A DNA stretch of 64,000 bases, taken from positions 188,433-252,432 of the forward strand of contig NZ_JAUYGV010000008.1 in the NCBI RefSeq assembly GCF_030690345.1. Reading direction: 5' to 3'. The translations under genes and the position numbers were made by a program. The DNA is from Rheinheimera sp. (GTDB taxonomy: Bacteria; Pseudomonadota; Gammaproteobacteria; Enterobacterales; Alteromonadaceae). This document shows, piece after piece, positions 32,955 through 42,598 of the stretch (positions are counted from its first letter, which is position 1; the number at the start of each line of letters is the position of its first letter). The notes beneath the pieces are model-generated. The model saw only the letters and a program-made list of their open reading frames with translations. It was not told where the DNA came from and made no database searches.

Positions 32955-35711
32955 ATGACATCTTACCTCAGCAAAAAAACTCACAGCTATAATCTGCGTC
33001 GCGCGTCTAAACTGGCACTGGCGATCAATCTGGCTTTGTTCAGCCAACTTAGCATGGCACAGCAGGCCGACAGCACTGCCGGCGCAGAAAAAACCGAAGT
33101 GATCACCATTACCGGCTCGCGCATTGCCCGCACTGAACTGGTGTCTTCCAGTCCGGTGGCATCAGTAGATGAAGTGCAAATTCAGCTCGACCGCGCAGTA
33201 AACGTGGAAGACATTACCGCCAAATTACCGCAAGCCGCTGCCGGTGCCAATGCAACCGGCGCCACAGTGGGTGACTCTTTAGGCTCATCCACTATTGACC
33301 TGCGTAGCCTGGGTCAAAACCGCACCCTGGTGCTGATTAACGGCACCCGTGCGGTACCGTTCAGCTTTCGTAACTCGGTAGATGTAAACATTATTCCGGC
33401 CGGTTTAATTAAACGGGTTGACGTATTAACCGGCGGTGCAGCAGCAGTATACGGTGCCGATGCCGTAGCCGGCGTGGTGAACTTTATTATGGACGACCAG
33501 TTTAACGGTGTTGAACTGTCGGCCAGCTATGAAGCCGCTGACGGCGGTGGTGAAAAACTCAATACCGAAGCTGTATTTGGCGGTGATATTGCCAACGGCC
33601 GTGGCCATATTACCGGCTACATTGGTTACTCTGAACGTAAAGCCCTGCTGGCCGGCGAGCGCAGCTGGGCCATGCAAAACAGCGGCAGCATGATTAACAC
33701 CGGCGGCTTTTATACCGACGTTGCCACGGGCAACAGCTTTGGTATCGACGATAACGGCGGCGTAACCGGCGAACGTAATACGGTAAATGTTACCGGCCAG
33801 CGCTACCTGACCCAACCGATGGACCGTTTATCGGCCGGGTTATTTTTCGGCGCTGAGCTAAACGATTATGCCGAGCTGTATGGCCGCGGCATGTACGCCA
33901 AAATAACCGTAACCGGCGCCGGTGCCAGCGGCCAAACGCCTGTTTCAGTTAATGAGCAGGTTACCTTAACGGCAGACAACCCATTTATTCCTGAGGCGGC
34001 ACGCGATTTAATCAGTTTTGATGCCAACGGCAATGCATTGGTAAATGTGGAGCGAAATCTGGGGTTAGGTGTGCAAACCACCGAAGCGGTGCGTGAATCC
34101 AGCCAGTTCCAACTGGGGTTAAAAGGTGTGCTTACCGACAGCTTAAGCTACGATATTTACGCCCAGTATGGCCGTACCGACGAAACCTCCAGCATTCATA
34201 ACAATGCCTATAAAAACAACAACAGCGGTGCCAGCCGTTTTGCTGCGCTGGCCAATACGGTAGATATTTTTGACCCACTGCTGGATTTAAGCTCGTTCAG
34301 CTCACCTTTGCTGTACTCCAATCGCGAGCGCACGCAAAGTGTAATGGCCGCTACGCTGTCGGGTGATTCTGCGCCACTGTTTGAATTACCGGCCGGCAGC
34401 GTTAGTTATGCACTGGGTTATGAATACCGCAAAGAAACCGGTAAACAGCTGCCTGGCGATGCGTTTCGTAACGGCACCAGTTTTGCGGCAGTAAGTGTGT
34501 TTGATATGGACGCCGGCTTTGACAGCAAAGAAGTGTATGCCGAAGTACTGGTGCCGCTGCTGTTTGATAAACCGTTTTTCGACCAGCTGGATTTTGAAGG
34601 GGCGTACCGCATTTCAGAATATTCCAATACCGATGCCGAAAACACCTGGAAGCTGGGCCTGAACTGGGCGATTAACAGCGATGTGCGTATTCGCGCCAGC
34701 CGCCAAACCGCCTTTCGCGCGCCTAATTTAGGTGAGTTTGCCAGCCCGATCACGGCCTTGTCACTGGCGTTATTTGACCAAACCAGCGAACAGTTTGTGC
34801 CGCGCTTTGCCGGCCGCTTTGACGGCGACCCGTGCTTACTGGGCACCGGCAATGCTGAGCAGTGTGCCCGCTACGGTGCCGCGCCGGCCGGCACACCGTT
34901 TGATGCCGCTACCGCCAGCTACACCTTTGGCGGTAACCCGGACATTAAGCCGGAACAGGCCGAATCCTCGACCCTGGGCGTGGTGTATACCCCATCTTAC
35001 CTCAGTGGTTTTGATGTTACGCTGGATTACTACACGATAAAAATTACCGATGCGGTAAGCCAAATTCAACCGGCAGCAGCACTTAAAAACTGCTACATCG
35101 ACAACCCGGTAGCCGGCAACCCTTTGTGTGATGCAGTGCAGCGTGACCCGCAAACCGGCCTGATCAGCACAGCTATAGTAAATGACTTTAACCTGGCAGC
35201 AGTACGCCAGGACGGTGTTGACCTGGCGGCCAACTATCGCTTTACCGCTCCTGAGGTAATGGGTGGCAGCATGAAGTTGGCGTATCATGCCACTATAATT
35301 ACCAAACAAACGCGGCAGAATAACGCCACTGTAGCGGCGATTGACTGTAAAGGCACCTTTGGTAGTGCCTGCTCCGGCGACTTTGCCAGTGTGCTGCAGG
35401 CCGACTACAAGCACCGCGTTACGCTGGACTGGAACCTCGACACTGTTGGCGTGCAGTTAGGCTGGCGCCGTATTGGTGAGGTAGAAAATGCAGCGGATCG
35501 CAGTATCAGCATCAGCGCACAAAACTACCTTGATCTGGCCGCATCCTGGCAAGCCAGTGATGAGCTGAGCCTGACCGCCGGTATCGACAACCTGCTGGAC
35601 AAAGAGCCGCCACTGCCGTTGTCCGGTGCCAACCACTTTAATACCGTAAGCGACTACCCGGTAACGGGCCGTACCTTAGGTGTTTCACTGCGTTACACAC
35701 CCGCGTTCTAA
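32955..35711 (+). CDS. TonB-dependent outer-membrane receptor (oar-like/peptidoglycan or amino-sugar candidate)
   Basis: 918 residues from ATG 32955; a TTG at 32928 gives nine extra residues and is less likely. The signal peptide ends near LFSQLSMAQQ. A TonB box-like EVITITGSRI (about residue 49-58) is followed by the plug, with SSTIDLRSLGQNRTLVLING and VDVLTGGAAAVYGADAVAGVVNFI, then a barrel ending LRYTPAF. Two cysteine pairs lie in the extracellular-loop region. Position between anmK and a MurR-like regulator suggests muropeptide or amino-sugar uptake, by context only. A strong terminator follows. Confidence 0.92.
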   Translation: MTSYLSKKTHSYNLRRASKLALAINLALFSQLSMAQQADSTAGAEKTEVITITGSRIARTELVSSSPVASVDEVQIQLDRAVNVEDITAKLPQAAAGANATGATVGDSLGSSTIDLRSLGQNRTLVLINGTRAVPFSFRNSVDVNIIPAGLIKRVDVLTGGAAAVYGADAVAGVVNFIMDDQFNGVELSASYEAADGGGEKLNTEAVFGGDIANGRGHITGYIGYSERKALLAGERSWAMQNSGSMINTGGFYTDVATGNSFGIDDNGGVTGERNTVNVTGQRYLTQPMDRLSAGLFFGAELNDYAELYGRGMYAKITVTGAGASGQTPVSVNEQVTLTADNPFIPEAARDLISFDANGNALVNVERNLGLGVQTTEAVRESSQFQLGLKGVLTDSLSYDIYAQYGRTDETSSIHNNAYKNNNSGASRFAALANTVDIFDPLLDLSSFSSPLLYSNRERTQSVMAATLSGDSAPLFELPAGSVSYALGYEYRKETGKQLPGDAFRNGTSFAAVSVFDMDAGFDSKEVYAEVLVPLLFDKPFFDQLDFEGAYRISEYSNTDAENTWKLGLNWAINSDVRIRASRQTAFRAPNLGEFASPITALSLALFDQTSEQFVPRFAGRFDGDPCLLGTGNAEQCARYGAAPAGTPFDAATASYTFGGNPDIKPEQAESSTLGVVYTPSYLSGFDVTLDYYTIKITDAVSQIQPAAALKNCYIDNPVAGNPLCDAVQRDPQTGLISTAIVNDFNLAAVRQDGVDLAANYRFTAPEVMGGSMKLAYHATIITKQTRQNNATVAAIDCKGTFGSACSGDFASVLQADYKHRVTLDWNLDTVGVQLGWRRIGEVENAADRSISISAQNYLDLAASWQASDELSLTAGIDNLLDKEPPLPLSGANHFNTVSDYPVTGRTLGVSLRYTPAF

Positions 35712-35728
35712 TCCCGGACCGGTGTTTC

Positions 35729-35756
35729 CCGGCCTGTATTGCAGGCCGGGCTTTTC
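35729..35756 (+). terminator. terminator after the second TonB receptor gene
   Basis: CCCGGCCTG (35729-35737), a five-base loop, CAGGCCGGG (35743-35751), then CTTTT. A clear intrinsic terminator. Confidence 0.85.
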
Positions 35757-35836
35757 AATTTGCTCCGGTCATAATAAGCTGCGGGTTAAACCCGTTTTAT
35801 TACGCTGTGCTCTGTGCCGGCAAACAGGACTACCGG

Positions 35837-36697
35837 ATGTCTGTACTTGATAAAATTGAAGCACTGCGCGAGAAATTCCCCCGCGCCGAACAACAACTGG
35901 CGGAATATATCCTCGCTAATCCTCAACAAATCCGCGATATGCCGTCGCAGTTGCTGGCGCAAATGGTTGGCATCAGTCAGGCCAGTGTGGTGCGTTTCAG
36001 CCAAAAGCTGGGCTATAAAGGTTACCCCGATTTTAAATTTGCCCTAAGCGACACCCTGCACCTGCAAACACCGACTGACAGCACCGCTAAATTACACGGC
36101 GAAATTTCGCTGGACGACAATTTCAGTATCATGAGCCAAAAGCTGTTGGCCGGTAAAATCAATGTGCTGCAAAAAACCCATGCTGTTAACCCGCAAGCCA
36201 GTTATGAGCAAGCTACCGCACTGCTGCTGAATGCCAAGCGCGTGCTGTTATGCGGTAAGGGCGGCTCAGCCCTGGTAGCAAAAGACTTTTCCTACAAGCT
36301 GCAAAAACTGGGCATGGCGGCACTGGCCGAAACCGACACTCATGTGCAGCTGGCTAATATTGCCAACTACACCGGCGAAGATGTGCTGGTGGTGTTAAGT
36401 GAGTCGGGCGAAACCGCCGATAGCGTAAAAATTACCGAGCAAGCCGCCATTAACGGCGTGCAAATTATCAGTATTACCGCCTATGGCAACAACAGCGTAA
36501 CCAAACTGGCCGGGGTAAAACTTTATACCGTGGCCGATGAAAGCTCAGCGCGGTTATCGTCAATATTAGCCCGCAATGCCCAGGAGCTGGTGATTGACAC
36601 CCTGTTTATTCTGCTCACCCAAAGCTGCCCGCAAGGTCGTAAAAAGCTGGCTGCCTCTAACCTGGCGGTAGATACCTTTTTGGCACGCAAACGCTGA
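35837..36697 (+). CDS. RpiR/MurR-type transcriptional regulator with SIS domain
   Basis: 286 residues from ATG 35837; an upstream start is in frame but lies close to the previous terminator. Residues 1-77 form the RpiR helix-turn-helix (LLAQMVGISQASVVRFSQKLGYKGYPDFKF). Residues about 130-265 form a sugar-isomerase (SIS) domain: LLCGKGGSALVAKDFSYKL and VLVVLSESGETADSV, which bind phosphosugars. MurR of E. coli has the same layout and senses MurNAc-6-phosphate, the product of AnmK encoded nearby. HexR is the other candidate relative. The effector is inferred from neighbours. Confidence 0.88.
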   Translation: MSVLDKIEALREKFPRAEQQLAEYILANPQQIRDMPSQLLAQMVGISQASVVRFSQKLGYKGYPDFKFALSDTLHLQTPTDSTAKLHGEISLDDNFSIMSQKLLAGKINVLQKTHAVNPQASYEQATALLLNAKRVLLCGKGGSALVAKDFSYKLQKLGMAALAETDTHVQLANIANYTGEDVLVVLSESGETADSVKITEQAAINGVQIISITAYGNNSVTKLAGVKLYTVADESSARLSSILARNAQELVIDTLFILLTQSCPQGRKKLAASNLAVDTFLARKR

Positions 36698-36730
36698 TAA
36701 CGTAACCAGCAACATCAGGCAACGCAAAAT

Positions 36731-36758
36731 AAAAAACCCCGCGCCAAACGGCACGGGG
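36731..36758 (-). terminator. leftward terminator, far end of the glnK-amtB transcript
   Basis: CCCCG and CGGGG (36737-36741 and 36754-36758) bracket an inner GCC/GGC; on the leftward strand the stem is followed by TTTTTTATTTT. It lies 138 bases after the amtB stop and faces the regulator gene at 36697. Confidence 0.75.
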
Positions 36759-36796
36759 TGTCAGATGAAAAGACAAAGGACAAGGATAGACGTAGT

Positions 36797-36880
36797 TTGG
36801 TGGTGACGTTCAGTTCGCGGGGGAAGTAGCAGATCCAGCTGCTACCCCCTCGCTCACTCGCTCCCGAAAAGTTCCACCAA
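36797..36880. other. nested hairpin structure downstream of amtB
   Basis: TTGGTGG (36797-36803) pairs with CCACCAA (36874-36880), enclosing a strong inner stem: GGGG plus GTAGCAG (36819-36832) against CTGCTAC plus CCCC (36839-36849). It sits in the amtB 3' untranslated region ahead of the terminator. This could be RNA protection or a 3'-derived small RNA. No known family was recognised. Confidence 0.45.
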
Positions 36881-36895
36881 CTCTTTCCGGGCTGC

Positions 36896-38167
36896 TTACT
36901 TTACCGACGCGACGAATTCAGGGTAGGCTTCAATACCACACTCTGACGCATCAACGCCTTCATACTCGGCTTCTTCGCTAACACGAATGCCTATTGCCAG
37001 TTTCAATACGTACCACACCACCAGGCTGGTAACGAATACCCAGGCGAAAATCGCCGCGGCGCCAACCAACTGGCCAACAAAACTGCTACCTTCTTTGGTC
37101 AGCGGCACTAATAACAGGCCGAATAAGCCAACCACACCGTGCACTGAAATCGCGCCTACAGGGTCATCAATTTTCAGCTTATCCAGACCGATAATAGAGG
37201 CCACAACCAAGACACCGCCAACAGCACCAAACAAGGTTGCCTGCAGTGCAGTAGGCGTGGATGGCTCAGCAGTTATGGCCACTAAACCCGCCAGCGCACC
37301 GTTTAATGCCATGGTTAAATCCGCTTTACGGAACAGCACTACCGACAATGCCAACGCAGCTATAGCACCTGCAGCAGCAGCGGCATTGGTGTTCAAAAAT
37401 ACTACCGCTACAGCATTGGCGTTGCTGATATCGCCCAGTTTTAATACCGAGCCACCGTTAAAGCCAAACCAACCCATCCACAAAATTAAGGTACCCAGGG
37501 TAGCCATTGGCATATTGGCACCGGGGATGGCATTTACTTTACCTTCTTTGCTGTACTTGCCTTTACGTGCGCCCAACAGCAATACACCCGCCAGGGCAGC
37601 AGCGGCACCGGCCATATGCACTATGCCTGAGCCGGCAAAGTCAGAGAAACCGAACTGATCATCCAGATTAATACCAAACATGCCCTCTGCGCCCCAAGTC
37701 CAGGAGCCGTGTACCGGATAGATAAAACCGGTCATCACCACAGCAAACGCAAGGAAAGCCCACAGTTTCATCCGCTCTGCTACTGCACCGGAGACAATTG
37801 ACATGGCGGTAGCCACAAACACTACCTGGAAGAAGAAGTCAGAGGCTGTTGAATACACCGCACCGCCGGTGAAGCCGTCTTCGCGTTCGGCAAAGCTGGT
37901 TAGCGTAGCGTCAACATCAACACCGCCAATACCGCTTAAGAAGAACTCACCGCCATACATAAAGGCGTAACCGCATATCAGGTACATAATGCAGGCGATA
38001 GAATACAGGGCCACGTTTTTCGTTAAAATTTCTGTGGTGTTTTTTGCCCGCACCAAGCCTGCTTCTAACATCGAAAAGCCGGCCGCCATCCACATCACCA
38101 ATACTCCGCAGATCAGGAAGTAAAAGGTGTCCATCGCATATTGTAAGTGATAAATTTGCTCTTGCAT
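36896..38167 (-). CDS. amtB: AmtB ammonium channel
   Basis: 423 residues with about 11-12 membrane spans. It begins with a non-cleaved-looking N-terminal span (FYFLICGVLVMWMAAGFSMLEAGLVR), followed by the Amt signature region (DFAGSGIVHMAGAAAALAG) and the twin-histidine pore region; the second, near residue 340, reads ISVHGVVGLFGLLLVPL. It conducts ammonium across the inner membrane and is blocked by GlnK. It lies 12 bases after glnK, the usual pair. Expression is likely nitrogen-controlled through the NtrC and sigma-54 sites upstream of glnK. Confidence 0.97.
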   Translation of the reverse strand: MQEQIYHLQYAMDTFYFLICGVLVMWMAAGFSMLEAGLVRAKNTTEILTKNVALYSIACIMYLICGYAFMYGGEFFLSGIGGVDVDATLTSFAEREDGFTGGAVYSTASDFFFQVVFVATAMSIVSGAVAERMKLWAFLAFAVVMTGFIYPVHGSWTWGAEGMFGINLDDQFGFSDFAGSGIVHMAGAAAALAGVLLLGARKGKYSKEGKVNAIPGANMPMATLGTLILWMGWFGFNGGSVLKLGDISNANAVAVVFLNTNAAAAAGAIAALALSVVLFRKADLTMALNGALAGLVAITAEPSTPTALQATLFGAVGGVLVVASIIGLDKLKIDDPVGAISVHGVVGLFGLLLVPLTKEGSSFVGQLVGAAAIFAWVFVTSLVVWYVLKLAIGIRVSEEAEYEGVDASECGIEAYPEFVASVK

Positions 38168-38179
38168 GATAACAGCTCC

Positions 38180-38530
<351 letters not shown>

Positions 38531-38561
38531 TTACTTTTCTTGTGCGATTGCACAATAGACA

Positions 38562-38577
38562 AGAAAACCTTGTGCCA
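38562..38577 (-). promoter_or_regulatory. sigma-54 promoter of glnK-amtB
   Basis: On the leftward strand, TGGCAC (38577-38572) is followed at the right spacing by TTTCT (38566-38562), one base off the -12 consensus TTGCW. It lies 44 bases before the glnK ATG. Confidence 0.75.
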
Positions 38578-38640
38578 CTTTTATTTTTATGTTTAATATC
38601 AACTATATAAAAATACAAACGCAACTATTAGCTTATAAAA

Positions 38641-38657
38641 TGCACCACTATGGTGCA
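38641..38657. promoter_or_regulatory. NtrC-binding site (enhancer) for glnK-amtB
   Basis: TGCACCACTATGGTGCA matches the NtrC consensus TGCACY-N4-TGGTGCA at every defined base. It lies about 65-80 bases upstream of the sigma-54 -24 element, a normal enhancer distance. It is also 124 bases before the divergent kinase gene, which might be affected. Confidence 0.85.
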
Positions 38658-38781
38658 GTTAATCCCTCTGGCTGTGCAGCAGAAATTGCTGCGACTGCTG
38701 TATTGCGCAGCAAGTAATTACTACTATGCTTAAGGCATTAACTGCAGATACTTAACCGTGTCAGTACCCAAGGCTTTTGTT

Positions 38782-41700
38782 ATGCACCGGGTTTTCACCA
38801 GGCAGCGCCCGTTATCATTGTTACGGTTGGCTATCCTCACATTGGCGCTGTCATTTTCGCTGTATCCGTCGGCTTCTCCTGTATCACCACCGACATCGCG
38901 TTTTGCGAGACTGGATATTCAGCACGGCTTATCTCAAACCACTGTCACCGCCCTGGCGCAGGATAACGCCGGCAATATCTGGATTGGCACGCAAAATGGC
39001 CTGAACCGTTATGATGGCTTTGCGGTAACCGTGTTCCGGCCCGAGCCGAAACAGAGCAACGCTATCAGTGATAACTTTGTTACCGCACTGCAGGTGGATC
39101 AGCAAGGCGTGATTTGGGTTGGCACCCTGAACGGCCTGAACCGGTTTGACCCCGAACAGGGCCGGTTTGAAAGTATCCGCCTGGCCGGCACCGATGCCGG
39201 GGCAGAAGACGTGGTGTTGTCCTTGCATCTGGATACACAGCAACAGCTCTGGGTTGGCACTAATCAGGGCCTGGCGAAGTGGCATGCGCCATCGCAAAGT
39301 CTGCAGCGGCAAAGCCATAACGGTCAACACAGCACAGTGCCGGCAAACAGCAATATCACCGCCATATCTGCCGATACTGCAGGCCGGTTATGGCTGGGTA
39401 CGCCGCGTGGTTTGGCACGCTTTGAGCCGCACAATGGCCAACTTAACACCGTGCCGGACTTTCCGTTGCCGCATGCCTCAGTGATGGCGCTACACCATGA
39501 CAAAGCCGGCCGGCTCTGGGTAGGGCTGGAACATGACGGGCTGCTGATGCACGACCCCGCCACCGGGCGCTGGACGCAAATTGCTGTCAGCAGTTACGCC
39601 AGCGGTGTCAGCAGTAACGAAATTCGCAGTATTACCATGGCAACAGACGGCGATGTCTGGGTTGGCAGCCAGCATGAATTGAGCCGGTTACGCCTGGTTG
39701 ACGGTCGCTGGCAACAGCAGGCGAGCTACTATCATCAGCGCCACAATCCGGCCAGCCTTGGTAGCGGTAAAGTGGTATCGTTACTGGAAGATCGTGACGG
39801 CAGCATCTGGGTCGGCACCTGGAATGGCGGCGTATCGCGTCTTAACCGTGCCAATAACCTGTTTGCCAGTATTACGCCGGACTTGCCGTTAATGGCAGCC
39901 GCACGCAACCCTGCCACCATTAGTCTGGTTACCGATAAAGATCGGCTCTGGGCCGGCACCGCAGACGGCCTGTTTCAGCTTAATGTAGCCGACAGCAGCT
40001 TTACACCGGTGGCGGATGACACTCTGCGCTATACCTTTTACAGCGCCCTGGCCCGACAGCAGCACCTTTGGTTTGGCCATGCGCGGGGGATCAGCACGCT
40101 TAACAAGCAAAGCGGACAATATCAGGATCTGACACTGCCGCCCTCTGTCCGTGCCGGCCCGGTGCGGCGAATGTGGGCCAATGCAGAGCAGCTGTGGCTG
40201 GCGATAGATCAGTTTGGTATCGTCATTTTGGATTACAGTGCTAAGCACCTGCTGGCACAACAGCCGCTTAGTCGTGCTGTTACCTTTATCCGCCCGTTAG
40301 GGCAACGTTATGTGTTAGTAGGCTCGTATAGTGGCTTATCCTGGTTTGATGCCCAAAGCGGACGGCTGCTGTTTGAACACAAACTGGCCGCCGGCGGCGA
40401 TAACAGTGCCGCTACCCTGCCGTCGGCACCGATGGCATACCTGAGCGGCGCGGACGGTCGCCACTGGCTGGCCAGCAATGGCAATGGTTTATTAGAGCTG
40501 CTGGTACACGACAGCGCCATAACACCAGCCAAAGTCAGCTTTAAGCAGTATGCTGAGGCTCAAGGCCTGGCCAGTGGCCAGTTAAAAGCCGCCGCGTTGG
40601 ATAGCAAGGGCAATATCTGGCTGAGCACAGCCTTTGGTATCTCGGTGTTTAATCCGGCCACAGCGCACTTTCGCAACTTCGGTTATCGCCATGGTACGCT
40701 GCGCCGCGATTACATTAACGCCTCTGCGGCCAGCTTTGCCGATGGCACTATCGCCTTTGGTGGTATTGACGGCTTCACCCTGTTCCAACCAGAGCAGGTA
40801 TTGGCTTATCATCCCGGGCCAATTGCTGCGCCAGCCATAGTGGCGCTGGATATTAATGACACCGGCACAGAACGCAGCAACAGCAGCCGCGAGGCGATAC
40901 TGGCAAATGTGCTGTATAAGCAGCATAAACTGACAGTTCCTGCTGCCGGCGCGCGCAGTTTCAGCGTCGGTTATTCTACCCGCGAGTTTATTGAAACCGA
41001 TCAGGTGCAATTTCAATACCGGTTGGATCCGGTATCTGACGATTGGCTCAGTCAGGATAGCGCTAACCGTACCGCCCGCTTCGAGCGTTTGCCACCGGGA
41101 CATTATCAGTTAAGGTTGCGTGCCGGTTTACCACAAACCGGTTGGAGCGACGAAACCCGGCTTGACGTTGAGGTACTGCCACTGTGGTGGGAAACCTGGT
41201 GGGCGCGGGTACTGCTGCTTAGCCTGCTGCTATCAGTGCCGCTGGGCTTACATTTTTTGCGCTTAACCCGGCTGAAAAAGCAGCAGGAAGAACTGGCGTG
41301 GCTGGTGAGGGCACGCACCGAAGCGCTGAACGACAGAACCAAAGCACTGGAGGAGTCGAAGAACAAAGCCGAGCAAACGCTACAGCAGCTGGAATCGACG
41401 ATGAAAGAGCTGGTGCGCACCGAAAAAATGGCTGCGCTGGGACAATTGGTGGCAGGTGTAGCACATGAGGTGAATACCCCGCTGGGTGTAGCGTTAACTG
41501 CCAACAGCGTGGTAACGGAAGAAAGTGTACTACTACAGAAAAAACTGGCCAGCGGTAATATCCGCCGTCAGGAGCTGGACGATTATTTGTATAAACTGAC
41601 CCAAGCCGGACGTTTGCTGGATCACAACCTGCAACGCGCAGCGCAATTGGTGGCTAACTTTAAACAAGTATCAGTTGATCGCACCGCCGACAACCAGCGC

Positions 41701-42162
41701 CGGTTTAATCTGGCGCTGTACTTAGATGAGCTGCTGGAGAGCTTAAGTTTAATGTGGCGCAGCCAGCAAATCCGTCTGCGGGTTAACTGCCCCGACGACA
41801 TCGAAATGGAGAGCTTCCCCGGCACTATTGGCCAGATCATTACTAATATGACGCAAAATGCCATAGTGCATGGCTTTAAAGACAGCGACAGTGGCGAGAT
41901 TATCCTCAGTTGCACCAACAAAGAGCAGTGGGTCGAAATTATCTTTGCTGATAACGGCGCAGGTATCAGCAGCGATAACCTGGAGCAGATTTTCGATCCG
42001 TTCTTTACCACTAATCGTCATCAGGGTGGTACCGGGCTGGGCCTGCATATTGTGTTTAATCTGATCACGCAAAAGCTGGGCGGCAGTATCACGGTGGCCA
42101 GTACGCCCGGCGCCGGCACCCGCTTTACATTGCTGTTACCCCGCCAGCTAAAACAGCCTTAA
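38782..42162 (+). CDS. large sensor histidine kinase with two-component beta-propeller sensor domain
   Basis: 1126 residues from ATG 38782; a GTG 24 bases earlier is in frame. Signal peptide or span at about 9-30. Residues about 40-690 hold repeated propeller blades (N.WIGTQNGLNRYDG, WVGTLNGLNRFDP, WLGTPRGLARFEP and others). Then come a Y_Y_Y domain (about 730-800), a span near 815-835, a coiled coil, the HisKA region with phospho-acceptor H895 (HEVNTPLGVALTANS) and an HATPase domain ending with GGTGLGLHIVFNL. No receiver or DNA-binding domain is attached, and no response-regulator gene is adjacent. Such sensors often detect extracellular sugars; the ligand here is unknown. Confidence 0.92.
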   Translation: MHRVFTRQRPLSLLRLAILTLALSFSLYPSASPVSPPTSRFARLDIQHGLSQTTVTALAQDNAGNIWIGTQNGLNRYDGFAVTVFRPEPKQSNAISDNFVTALQVDQQGVIWVGTLNGLNRFDPEQGRFESIRLAGTDAGAEDVVLSLHLDTQQQLWVGTNQGLAKWHAPSQSLQRQSHNGQHSTVPANSNITAISADTAGRLWLGTPRGLARFEPHNGQLNTVPDFPLPHASVMALHHDKAGRLWVGLEHDGLLMHDPATGRWTQIAVSSYASGVSSNEIRSITMATDGDVWVGSQHELSRLRLVDGRWQQQASYYHQRHNPASLGSGKVVSLLEDRDGSIWVGTWNGGVSRLNRANNLFASITPDLPLMAAARNPATISLVTDKDRLWAGTADGLFQLNVADSSFTPVADDTLRYTFYSALARQQHLWFGHARGISTLNKQSGQYQDLTLPPSVRAGPVRRMWANAEQLWLAIDQFGIVILDYSAKHLLAQQPLSRAVTFIRPLGQRYVLVGSYSGLSWFDAQSGRLLFEHKLAAGGDNSAATLPSAPMAYLSGADGRHWLASNGNGLLELLVHDSAITPAKVSFKQYAEAQGLASGQLKAAALDSKGNIWLSTAFGISVFNPATAHFRNFGYRHGTLRRDYINASAASFADGTIAFGGIDGFTLFQPEQVLAYHPGPIAAPAIVALDINDTGTERSNSSREAILANVLYKQHKLTVPAAGARSFSVGYSTREFIETDQVQFQYRLDPVSDDWLSQDSANRTARFERLPPGHYQLRLRAGLPQTGWSDETRLDVEVLPLWWETWWARVLLLSLLLSVPLGLHFLRLTRLKKQQEELAWLVRARTEALNDRTKALEESKNKAEQTLQQLESTMKELVRTEKMAALGQLVAGVAHEVNTPLGVALTANSVVTEESVLLQKKLASGNIRRQELDDYLYKLTQAGRLLDHNLQRAAQLVANFKQVSVDRTADNQRRFNLALYLDELLESLSLMWRSQQIRLRVNCPDDIEMESFPGTIGQIITNMTQNAIVHGFKDSDSGEIILSCTNKEQWVEIIFADNGAGISSDNLEQIFDPFFTTNRHQGGTGLGLHIVFNLITQKLGGSITVASTPGAGTRFTLLLPRQLKQP

Positions 42163-42175
42163 CCTTGCTGCTGCG

Positions 42176-42565
42176 TTAATCTGCCAGAAACTGCTGCCAT
42201 TCGCGCAGCAGTTTCAGTAAATCTTCCAGACCGCATTGCGTTTGCATGCCATGCTCGTCCAGCTGTAAATCGTCATCCGCCAATTTATCTTGTTGTCGCT
42301 GCGGCAACTGCTCTGTGCCGGTATAGAACAGTGTGTTGTGGCTTAATGTCACCTCGCCGTTTTCTACCTCCAGCAAAAACTCCCTGCCCTGATATTGCAT
42401 ACTCTGGCGCGGTTTAAGCGCGTTTAATTGCTGCAACAGCGGCGTATAGGCCTCAGCTTGCTGGCCAAATTCGTCCAGCAAAAAACGGCCCAACACCTCA
42501 TGCTCTGCCGCCAGCCTGATGCTGAACTGCAAGGTATTGCGATCGTAAATAAAGTCGTATTCCAT
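42176..42565 (-). CDS. yacL: YacL/UPF0231-family protein
   Basis: 129 residues, small, acidic and soluble, starting MEYDFIYDRNTLQFSIRLAAEHEVLGRF, which matches the YacL/UPF0231 pattern. In E. coli yacL lies next to acnB, as here; its function is not known. It converges on the sensor-kinase gene with only 13 bases between stops. The acnB-yacL gap holds a 132-base palindromic repeat. Confidence 0.9.
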   Translation of the reverse strand: MEYDFIYDRNTLQFSIRLAAEHEVLGRFLLDEFGQQAEAYTPLLQQLNALKPRQSMQYQGREFLLEVENGEVTLSHNTLFYTGTEQLPQRQQDKLADDDLQLDEHGMQTQCGLEDLLKLLREWQQFLAD

Positions 42566-42598
42566 ACATCTCGTCCGTACAAAGGAAATGGCTGATGG

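Noticed and set aside
34836-35414. 192-codon frame opposite the second TonB receptor gene
   Set aside because: Shadow of the receptor barrel; no ribosome site and no family resemblance.
38540-38555. Second palindrome (TTGTGCGATTGCACAA) near glnK considered as another NtrC site
   Set aside because: It deviates from the NtrC consensus and lies at or after the predicted transcription start; kept only as an unexplained palindrome.
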